Assembly: GCA_002772825.1 (NCBI GenBank)
Contig: PFDM01000050.1
Span: 771-6,631 of the forward strand
DNA: 5,861 nucleotides
Source of the DNA: Parcubacteria group bacterium CG10_big_fil_rev_8_21_14_0_10_38_31
GTDB lineage: Bacteria; Patescibacteriota; Minisyncoccia; GCA-002772825
Reading direction: 5' to 3'
Positions within the stretch are counted from its first letter, which is position 1. Each line of letters opens with the position of its first letter. This document shows, piece after piece, positions 1 through 5,809 of the stretch. The notes under the pieces were generated by a model, which was given only the letters and a program-made list of their open reading frames with translations, searched no databases and was not told the DNA's origin. The position numbers and the translations under genes were made by a program.

Positions 1-2
1 GA

Positions 3-128
3 ATTATCCCTTTCTTTTATGAAGAGTGGAATATTGTCTGGTGGTATTTCCATATCCTTACCCTAATCTCTTTCTTAGTGCTTTTAGTAGGGCTTTTGAA
101 GGGTGATAAATATAACATAGTTAAATAG
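3..128 (+). CDS. C-terminal fragment of a membrane protein (5' end outside window)
   Basis: An open frame enters from the left edge and runs 41 codons to a TAG stop at 126-128. The visible tail has an aromatic-rich stretch (FFYEEW, then WWYFH) leading into a hydrophobic run with core ILTLISFLVLLVGLL, at about fragment residues 18-32. It closes with a short charged tail (KGDKYNIVK). That is what the last transmembrane helix and cytoplasmic tail of an integral membrane protein look like. The family cannot be named from this much. The gene converges on the ATPase gene at 236-2707, with about 107 bp between the two stops and hairpins in that gap. The other two forward frames close early (stops near positions 29 and 64), which supports this frame. 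It could still be a chance open frame, because the stretch is short. Confidence 0.6.
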   Translation: MIPFFYEEWNIVWWYFHILTLISFLVLLVGLLKGDKYNIVK

Positions 129-146
129 TGAACGCTGAAGAAAAAC

Positions 147-166
147 TTATCTTGAGAAAAAGATAA
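147..166 (-). terminator. weak intrinsic terminator candidate for the leftward operon
   Basis: Read on the minus strand, TTATCTT and AAGATAA form a 7-bp stem around a 6-nt loop. It is followed one base later by five T residues (complement of 141-145) and further pyrimidines. It lies about 70 bp past the stop of the ATPase gene, in the right place and orientation to end that transcript. The stem is nearly all A/T and so weak; it may act together with the longer hairpin at 180-210. Confidence 0.35.
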
Positions 167-179
167 AAAGTCTCTCCAT

Positions 180-210
180 AATTTGTTAGACATCGGATGT
201 CTAACAAATT
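180..210. terminator. perfect 14-bp hairpin between convergent genes, likely bidirectional terminator
   Basis: AATTTGTTAGACAT at 180-193 is followed by a CGG loop and its exact reverse complement at 197-210, giving a 14-bp stem with no mismatch. It sits between the rightward membrane-protein stop at 128 and the leftward ATPase stop at 236, the usual place for a shared terminator. On the plus strand the stem runs into TTTT at 209-212 and then A/T-rich sequence. On the minus strand the nearest T-run is about 10 bases further on. The stem is AT-rich, so it depends on length rather than G/C pairs for stability. Confidence 0.6.
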
Positions 211-235
211 TTAAATTATAAGATAGGTGTAAAGG

Positions 236-2707
236 CTATATATTATAACTCTGGTTTATCTCCATCTCTACTAAGTTTCTTGGTTTACCATACTTGAGAC
301 TGGAGAGTTCTTTTATTTTTTCCGACACAGTATAGTCACCGTCTTTGAAGGCAAAGGTCTTTAAGTTGAAGGGCTTGGCCGGTTGGCCATTTACCAAGAG
401 TTTCACATACGCGTTGTAGTTGTCCACATTTATAAGGTCGCGTGGAGAGAAAGTCGGTTCAAATTGTGTCTTCATAAACTCTGCATCTTCAGCGCCGATA
501 CGGAAGGAGGCTATGGACCCGACGTTTCCGAAAATTGCTTTCCTTATATTCTCCTCAATCTGCCCGATGAACTGGTTAGCAATGATGAGGTCCAAGTGAT
601 ACTTTCTCGCCTCCGAGAGTATTGTGGAGATGGAATCAGTGGTGACATTTTGGAATTCGTCTATGTATAAATAGAAGTCTTTGCGTTCTTTCTCTGGCAT
701 GTTTACACGTGCCAGAGACGCCATCAAGATTTTGCCGACGATAATGAGCCCTAAAAGGTTTGAGTTTAAGTCGCCGAGGCGTCCTTTGGACAGGTTGATC
801 AAAAGGATTTTCTGGTCGTCCATTATCCTTCGGAAGTTGAAAGAAGAATTTTTCTGGACTAATATCGGTCGCATGACATCGTTTGATATAAAGGTATCAA
901 ACTTACTGGTGATGTAAGGGACGATGTTTGAAAGAGAGGCTTCTCCGCCGGCTTTTTCTGCCACGTCGCGCCAGAATGATTTCACTACTGGATTAAGGCA
1001 GGTGGCAATCTTTTTATCACGAAATTCTTTGTCCGATAAAACTCTGGATATATCAATAAGAGTTGCGGTTGACTTCGGGTCATCTATGGCAAGCATCGTC
1101 GCGTTTCTAAAGTATTGTTCAAACATTGGCCCGCCGGCAACTTTCATATCAAAGAGTTTGTTAAATATCCCTAAAAGCTCATTTACGACGAAAGTCTTTT
1201 GGTCCGGATATAAGGGGTCATACTCAAGCATATTAAGCCCTATCGGCATTTCCGTATTTGCCGGGTCAAAATAAATGACATCTTCTATTCTTTCTTTTGG
1301 GATAATACTCAAGATGTCTTCTATGTCTGAGCCGTGCGGGTCTATATAGCAGACACCTCTGCCTTCTTTAATATCTTGAGCAATCATATTTTTCATCATA
1401 CCGGTCTTTCCTGTACCGGTCTGACCGATAATGTATAAGTGTCTTCGCCTGTCATCATCTCCCATATGGACAAGCCCCTTGTCTCCGTGAAAGTCATTTT
1501 CTCCCATAATAACTCCGTTTTCCGGCATATTTTGAGGCGCTGGCGCTTCATTTAGCCGAGCTTGCTTTAAGTGGGGAGAAGAGGTAACTCCGACAGGGAA
1601 ATGAAAAATGCTCGTCAGTTCAGCGGTATTTAAAGGGATAACCCTTTTCTTATTAAAAAGACGAAATGAGAATTCTAGAAATAGTTTTTTTAGAGCTTTT
1701 CCTTTTAATCTTTTGAATCTCAGGCTATTCCCATGAGGTTCGCTAAACTGGAGAAAAGCGCTTTCCACTTCGCTTAAGATTGATTCGGCGTGGCCTTTCT
1801 CATGAGAGGAGGCGATAAGGCGTATGTTCGCCGAGAATATATGATGAGCTACTTTCTCTTCAAGAAGTTTTACCGCTTCTTCGTCAGCGGGATCTTTGTT
1901 TATATTTTCATCTTTTTTCTTCGGAGTATTCCCCAATATTGTCTCATCAATGAGACTGAAGAAGGCGTCAAACCACCCCTCTTCAGATATGGCTTTACCT
2001 AGTGTTTCACCTTTTCTAACTTTACCGAGGGTTGATTTGGCTTTTTTAAGAAGGGAAGTGTTTGGAGTAGGAGAGATTATTAGTTGGAGAGCGGCACCTT
2101 CGCCTTCTTTCTTTAATTTAGAAAAGCTGTTGATGATGGTCAGGAGTGGGTCGGCACTGAATTTGTCATAAGTTTTTATCGGAAGGATGCTGTGAGTTTG
2201 AAGAGAACCTACCGCGCCGGCATTTTCTCCTTCGTATTTAAATATGTTGTAATCATCTTTAACTTCTTTTACTTTGGCGCTTGGGAAGAGGGCATGGAGG
2301 TGCTTTTCAAAAATTTGTATTTTAGACTTTGGAATAGAGGAGAAGAAGGAAACTTCTGTACCTTTAGCCGGCAGTCCGATCTCTAAGACAAAATATGGAT
2401 TGTCATCAAGCCATGATCCTTTCATATCTTTTATCGCCACCATGCCGGAGTAAAATTCTTCCATAACAGAGATGATGTCTTTAAATGTTTTTGTCTGATT
2501 TTTTTCCTCTTCTTGTTGTGGAAGTGTGATCTCTACAAGCGTCATGTTAAGAGACCACATTAGACGATGTTTTAACTTTGACCTGTGAAAAATAGACGAG
2601 ATTAACCAAAAGATTAATAATCCCAAAAGTAATCCAGTTATTAAAATAATAATAAAAAGAGGATTGTAGAGAAGGGGTGATAAATTGAAAGGTAAAATTT
2701 CTATCAT
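236..2707 (-). CDS. membrane-anchored VirD4/TraG-type (HerA/FtsK superfamily) translocation ATPase
   Basis: Probable ATP-driven motor of a type IV secretion-like or DNA-translocation machine at the inner membrane. Numbering is from the ATG at 2705-2707, giving 823 residues. One hydrophobic segment (about 14-40) is followed by basic residues, so the rest should be cytoplasmic. Residues about 50-380 form a mixed alpha/beta region with a charged linker near 261-280. The motor domain has Walker A GQTGTGKT (428-435, Lys434), an IDPHG strand (455-459), Walker B LYIDEF (680-685, Asp683/Glu684), a sensor-like ANQFIGQ (710-716) and a conserved FRIGAEDAEF (735-744, possible arginine finger Arg736). The IDPHG, Walker B and ANQ order is typical of VirD4/TraG coupling ATPases in Patescibacteria genomes. 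A TTG directly before the ATG (2708-2710) could also start it. No clear Shine-Dalgarno is visible; the upstream gene stops 6 bases before the ATG, so translational coupling is likely. No relaxase or VirB4 gene is nearby, so the substrate is unknown. Confidence 0.9.
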   Translation of the reverse strand: MIEILPFNLSPLLYNPLFIIILITGLLLGLLIFWLISSIFHRSKLKHRLMWSLNMTLVEITLPQQEEEKNQTKTFKDIISVMEEFYSGMVAIKDMKGSWLDDNPYFVLEIGLPAKGTEVSFFSSIPKSKIQIFEKHLHALFPSAKVKEVKDDYNIFKYEGENAGAVGSLQTHSILPIKTYDKFSADPLLTIINSFSKLKKEGEGAALQLIISPTPNTSLLKKAKSTLGKVRKGETLGKAISEEGWFDAFFSLIDETILGNTPKKKDENINKDPADEEAVKLLEEKVAHHIFSANIRLIASSHEKGHAESILSEVESAFLQFSEPHGNSLRFKRLKGKALKKLFLEFSFRLFNKKRVIPLNTAELTSIFHFPVGVTSSPHLKQARLNEAPAPQNMPENGVIMGENDFHGDKGLVHMGDDDRRRHLYIIGQTGTGKTGMMKNMIAQDIKEGRGVCYIDPHGSDIEDILSIIPKERIEDVIYFDPANTEMPIGLNMLEYDPLYPDQKTFVVNELLGIFNKLFDMKVAGGPMFEQYFRNATMLAIDDPKSTATLIDISRVLSDKEFRDKKIATCLNPVVKSFWRDVAEKAGGEASLSNIVPYITSKFDTFISNDVMRPILVQKNSSFNFRRIMDDQKILLINLSKGRLGDLNSNLLGLIIVGKILMASLARVNMPEKERKDFYLYIDEFQNVTTDSISTILSEARKYHLDLIIANQFIGQIEENIRKAIFGNVGSIASFRIGAEDAEFMKTQFEPTFSPRDLINVDNYNAYVKLLVNGQPAKPFNLKTFAFKDGDYTVSEKIKELSSLKYGKPRNLVEMEINQSYNI

Positions 2708-2713
2708 CAATGA

Positions 2714-3121
2714 TTAGTTAGTGCTTGTTGACACTTTGCGAGCAAGAGCCCTTTCAAAGTCGTCTAATAAGTGAGCATTGCCTGTCTTTGACACGAGGTT
2801 AACCACATTGATAACCCCCTTGTCTTCAGCGAGGTCTAATAACTCCGCTATTTGCTGGTCGTGTTCTTCAGGGGAAAGGTCAAAGATAGCCGTATGATGA
2901 CCTTTTAATTCTTCAGCGCTTGGAGTGTATCTATATTTTTCGTGAAGTGTTTCTTCAGGGGCTTTTTTTGAATGTTCTTTGACTGCTTCTACGGCAATCT
3001 CCATTACTTCCCTGTTTTCTTCCAGAGAGCTTGTTTTCAGTTCTTCAATTCGTCTTTTTAACGACTCTATCTCCTCACCGGGCGACTTAAATTGATTTGA
3101 TTGTTCTGGTGTATTTAACAT
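2714..3121 (-). CDS. small helical protein, likely partner of the downstream ATPase
   Basis: A 135-residue hydrophilic protein with no signal peptide or membrane segment, so presumably cytoplasmic. Residues about 15-50 are rich in Glu/Lys/Arg with heptad-like Ile/Leu spacing (EEIESLKRRIEELK), consistent with a short coiled coil. A Pro- and His-containing linker (about 51-78) leads to a compact C-terminal block. In that block, LSPEEHDQQIAELLDLAEDKG (82-102) is followed by a Val/Asn-rich helix and HLLDDFERALAR (117-128). From memory, this block resembles a short conserved module encoded next to TraG-like ATPases in Patescibacteria; I could not check it. It is first in a two-gene leftward operon, and its TAA (2714-2716) lies six bases before the ATPase ATG, which suggests the two products work together. 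A TATAAT box lies 7 bases before its ATG, and no ribosome binding site fits between, so the message is probably leaderless. Function unknown; an adaptor or regulator of the ATPase is an inference. Confidence 0.85.
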   Translation of the reverse strand: MLNTPEQSNQFKSPGEEIESLKRRIEELKTSSLEENREVMEIAVEAVKEHSKKAPEETLHEKYRYTPSAEELKGHHTAIFDLSPEEHDQQIAELLDLAEDKGVINVVNLVSKTGNAHLLDDFERALARKVSTSTN

Positions 3122-3128
3122 TGATTAA

Positions 3129-3137
3129 ATTATAGCA
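3129..3137 (-). promoter_or_regulatory. extended -10 promoter of the leftward operon (leaderless start)
   Basis: On the minus strand the sequence reads TGCTATAAT: a perfect TATAAT hexamer with the TGn extension. Only seven bases separate it from the ATG at 3119-3121, so transcription should begin at or beside the A of the start codon. The -35 region at normal spacing (about 3152-3157, TTCATT) is poor, as is common for extended -10 promoters. Promoter identity is inferred from the motif and its position. Confidence 0.7.
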
Positions 3138-3259
3138 TCTTTAAGTAGTAAAATGAAAGGGTTTTTCCACTAATCTTTTTGTAATTATAGACAAGTTTAT
3201 TTATTTGTTTTTTAAGTTGTTTTTTGTCGGTTCTCCACTTCCTTTAGCATGCAATGTTT

Positions 3260-3268
3260 TGCTATAAT
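3260..3268 (+). promoter_or_regulatory. extended -10 promoter of the ribonucleotide reductase gene
   Basis: The plus strand reads TGCTATAAT, identical to the element of the divergent operon. The predicted start is near 3275, giving an untranslated leader of about 88 nt before the ATG at 3363. No good TTGACA-like -35 occurs 16-18 bases upstream (around 3239-3245 the sequence is TTCCTTT), so recognition would depend on the TGn extension. I saw no NrdR box (palindrome of the ACAnnATATnnTGT kind) overlapping it. Confidence 0.7.
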
Positions 3269-3309
3269 GCCAATACAAATTATAAATATTAATTTTTCCC
3301 TTGTTCTGT

Positions 3310-3330
3310 TTTCTAAATTGAATTTAGAAA
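3310..3330 (+). promoter_or_regulatory. hairpin in the reductase mRNA leader
   Basis: TTTCTAAATT (3310-3319) and AATTTAGAAA (3321-3330) are exact reverse complements around a single G, so about 8 bp can pair with a 5-nt loop. TGT and ACA beside the arms can extend it with one bulged T. It lies about 35 nt into the predicted leader and about 32 nt before the ATG. No T-run follows (the next bases are CAAAATTAAAG), so it is not a terminator. It may affect mRNA stability or be a DNA operator; it may also be incidental in such AT-rich sequence. Confidence 0.35.
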
Positions 3331-3362
3331 CAAAATTAAAGAGAAAATACTAAAAAAAAGAT

Positions 3363-5642
3363 ATGGTTAAAGGAGTTGAGGCCACAAAAAATGTTTCCAA
3401 GCTCATAAAGAGTACAAAGAAGCGCGATGGGAAGATTGCCCCTTTTGATATCAATAGGATTTCAAGCGCTGTGGGTAAAGCGATGAAGTCTACCGGCGAG
3501 GGTGGGGAGTTTGATGCTCATAGAATTGCGGAAAAGGTGGTTCTTTACCTATATAAGACCAATATTAAGAATAAATATTTTATCCCGACAGTTGAAGAGA
3601 TACAAGATACGGTGGAAAGGGAGCTTATCTGGGAAGATTTTGCCGATACGGCCAAGGCCTATATCATCTATCGCGACAGAAGAGCGCAAGTGCGCGATAA
3701 AGAGTCGCAAGTGCCGGAGCATGTAAAGAAACTTACGGAAGAAAGCAGTAAATATTTTAAAAACCAGTTAGCGGAATTTATTTTCTACAGGACTTACGCC
3801 AGGTGGGTTGAAAGTGATGGACGAAGAGAAACATGGATAGAGACCGTTGAGCGCTATATTGATTTTATGAAAGAGAATTTGAAAGGCAAGCTTAGTGATG
3901 TTGAATATAAAGAAGTGCGAGAGTTTGTCTTAAGGCAAGATGCGATGCCTTCCATGAGATTGTTTCAATTTGCCGGCAAGCCGGCACGCGAGACAAATGT
4001 CTGCGCTTATAACTGTTCATTTACCGCTCCTTCCAAACTGCAAGACTTTGGTGAGATTATGTATATATTAATGTGCGGGACGGGTCTCGGCTTCTCGGTG
4101 GAGAGTAAGAATGTTCAAGCGCTTCCACAGATAAAAGAGCAAGACGGAAAGAAACTCCCGACGTATGTGATAGATGACAGTAAAGAAGGTTGGGCCGACG
4201 CTTTAGTGTATGGTATGAAGACTTGGTTTGACGGGAAAGATGTTTCTTTTGATTATTCTAAGTTGCGACCGGCTGGGGCGAGACTTAAGACTTTCGGCGG
4301 GCGTTCATCCGGTCCGGATCCTCTAAGGCAGGTGATAGAATTTACTCGTGAGAAGATACTGAAGAGACAAGGAAGAAGACTATCAAACATAGATGTGCAT
4401 GATATTGTCTGCAAGATTGGCGAGGTGGTAGTTTCAGGTGGGGTAAGAAGAAGTGCTTTGATTTCTCTTTCCGATCTTGATGATGTGGAGATGCGCGATG
4501 CAAAGAAAGGTCAATTTTATATCAATGAACCGCAGAGAATGCTAGCGAACAATTCAGCTGTTTATTTGGAGAAACCAAGTAATGAAGAATTTATGGATGA
4601 ATGGGTGGCTCTGATGAAGAGCCGTTCGGGTGAGAGAGGAATATTCAACAGGGGCGGACTGCTAAAGACGATGCCGGAGAGGCGTGTTAAGGTCTTAGGT
4701 GGGCACATTAACGATTTAGGGGTTAATCCTTGCGGTGAGATAATCCTTCAACCAAGGCAATTTTGTAATCTTTCTGAGATAGTAGCTCGTGCCGAAGATG
4801 ATGAGGAGAGCCTTCTAAAGAAGATGAAGATAGCGGTTATTTTAGGGACTTATCAGTCCACTCTCACAAACTTTAAGTATCTTTCTAAAGAATGGAAGGA
4901 GAATTGCGAAAAAGAACGCTTGTTAGGTATCTCTATTACAGGTCAATGGGATTGCCCGGCTGTCCGCAATGGTAAAGTCCTTAAAAAGCTTAAAGAGGAG
5001 GCTGTTCGTCTAAATAAAATATATGCCAAGAAGTTCGGTGTGAATCAATCTACGTCTATCACTTGCGTTAAGCCTTCAGGGACTCTTTCTCAGTTAGTGG
5101 ATTCTTCTTCGGGTATGCATCCAAGACACGCCAAGTATTATATAAGACGAGTAAGAATCTCATCCACAGACCCTTTGTTTAAGATGATGAAAGATCAGAA
5201 GTTCCCATTTAAGCCGGAGGTGGGGCAGACTATGGACGAAGCTCATACTTTCGTCTTGGAGTTTCCTGTGAAGGCGCCATCCGGGTCTATCTTTAAAGAT
5301 GATATGAACGCCCTAGAACAATTAGAGCATTGGAAGATGGTGAAAGAGCATTATACTGAGCACAATCCTTCCGTGACTATCTCAGTGGGGGAGAACGAAT
5401 GGCTCGCCGTCTCAAACTGGCTTTATGAAAATTGGGACTTAGTTGGAGGGCTATCATTCTTACCAAGAGAAGACCATGTGTATCTTCTTGCTCCATATGA
5501 AGCTATTGATAAAGAGAGATATGGAGAGATGGTGGGGAAACTCGGAAAGATTGATTTTTCTAGGATTGTTCTGCATGAGGCGCAGGATAATACGGAAGTG
5601 AAGAAGGAGCTTGCCTGTTCCGCCGGCACTTGCGAAGTATAG
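3363..5642 (+). CDS. nrdJ: adenosylcobalamin-dependent ribonucleoside-triphosphate reductase (class II, monomeric type)
   Basis: Cytoplasmic enzyme of 759 residues that reduces ribonucleoside triphosphates to dNTPs, using a thiyl radical made from adenosylcobalamin; it needs no oxygen and no radical-subunit partner. Residues about 17-108 are an ATP-cone (KRDGKIAPFD, then a helix ending AKAYIIYRDRRAQ), the usual overall-activity switch. The catalytic barrel has Cys218 (YNCSF) and Cys468 (FCNLSE) as the likely reducible pair. NPCGEI (455-460) supplies the radical Cys457 and Glu459, and PSGTLS (571-576) is the phosphate-binding loop. The tail Cys752-x4-Cys757 would re-reduce the active site. These match Lactobacillus leichmannii RTPR C119, C408, E410, C419, C731 and C736, including the 11- and 5-residue spacings. 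Other RTPR-like blocks are LMCGTGLGFSVE (236-247) and GMHPRHAKYYIRRVR (584-598). The ATG at 3363 gives a complete ATP-cone; an A-rich tract ending AAG two bases before it is only a weak ribosome binding site. No intein or frameshift is seen. All catalytic residues are present, so it should be active. Confidence 0.97.
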   Translation: MVKGVEATKNVSKLIKSTKKRDGKIAPFDINRISSAVGKAMKSTGEGGEFDAHRIAEKVVLYLYKTNIKNKYFIPTVEEIQDTVERELIWEDFADTAKAYIIYRDRRAQVRDKESQVPEHVKKLTEESSKYFKNQLAEFIFYRTYARWVESDGRRETWIETVERYIDFMKENLKGKLSDVEYKEVREFVLRQDAMPSMRLFQFAGKPARETNVCAYNCSFTAPSKLQDFGEIMYILMCGTGLGFSVESKNVQALPQIKEQDGKKLPTYVIDDSKEGWADALVYGMKTWFDGKDVSFDYSKLRPAGARLKTFGGRSSGPDPLRQVIEFTREKILKRQGRRLSNIDVHDIVCKIGEVVVSGGVRRSALISLSDLDDVEMRDAKKGQFYINEPQRMLANNSAVYLEKPSNEEFMDEWVALMKSRSGERGIFNRGGLLKTMPERRVKVLGGHINDLGVNPCGEIILQPRQFCNLSEIVARAEDDEESLLKKMKIAVILGTYQSTLTNFKYLSKEWKENCEKERLLGISITGQWDCPAVRNGKVLKKLKEEAVRLNKIYAKKFGVNQSTSITCVKPSGTLSQLVDSSSGMHPRHAKYYIRRVRISSTDPLFKMMKDQKFPFKPEVGQTMDEAHTFVLEFPVKAPSGSIFKDDMNALEQLEHWKMVKEHYTEHNPSVTISVGENEWLAVSNWLYENWDLVGGLSFLPREDHVYLLAPYEAIDKERYGEMVGKLGKIDFSRIVLHEAQDNTEVKKELACSAGTCEV

Positions 5643-5694
5643 AATGTCCGTATTGTTAACTTATTATTTATTCCTTCAAAACGCCAAACTCACA

Positions 5695-5727
5695 ACATTT
5701 ACATCTATTCTCATCTTAGGTAAATGT
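5695..5727 (+). terminator. weak terminator candidate downstream of the reductase gene
   Basis: ACATTTAC (5695-5702) and GTAAATGT (5720-5727) form an 8-bp stem around a 17-nt loop, 53 bases past the reductase stop. A run of seven T residues follows at 5740-5746, about 12 bases after the stem. The spacing is too long and the stem too AT-rich for a strong intrinsic terminator. It is the only arrangement in this gap with a stem followed by T-run on the correct strand. Confidence 0.3.
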
Positions 5728-5809
5728 AATAACACCTTATTTTTTTATAAGTTCTCAGTTTGAATAAATAATACTCATTTTACTTCATTAAAATTTCTCC
5801 TTGAGACAA

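Noticed and set aside
383..2386. Several plus-strand open frames of 64-116 codons lying opposite the ATPase gene
   Set aside because: They overlap a protein with a complete set of ATPase motifs on the other strand, have odd compositions, show no ribosome binding sites or domain motifs, and are best explained as antisense shadows.
236..2707. Calling the ATPase a VirB4 or FtsK homologue
   Set aside because: The IDPHG, LYIDEF, ANQFIGQ and FRIGAEDAEF blocks and the single N-terminal anchor fit the VirD4/TraG-type group better. FtsK would have several membrane spans and a C-terminal gamma domain, which are absent.
3153..3173. Short plus-strand frame in the divergent gap beginning ATGAAAGGG
   Set aside because: It stops after six codons and has no ribosome binding site.
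3275..3362. Cobalamin riboswitch in the nrdJ leader
   Set aside because: The leader is only about 88 nt, very AT-rich, and lacks a recognisable B12-box sequence; a cobalamin riboswitch is usually much longer.
3240..3362. NrdR-box pair upstream of the reductase gene
   Set aside because: No pair of palindromes of the ACAnnATATnnTGT type spaced by about three helical turns was found near the promoter.
3502..3726. A 74-codon plus-strand frame inside the reductase gene
   Set aside because: It lies out of frame within the well-supported ATP-cone coding region and has no recognisable features.
5423..5629. A 68-codon minus-strand frame opposite the reductase C-terminus
   Set aside because: It is antisense to the conserved tail carrying the CxxxxC pair; Ser-rich composition is typical of a shadow frame.
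3363..5642. Intein or frameshift in the reductase
   Set aside because: The frame is continuous, the spacing around NPCGEI and PSGTLS is normal, and there are no intein splice-block motifs.
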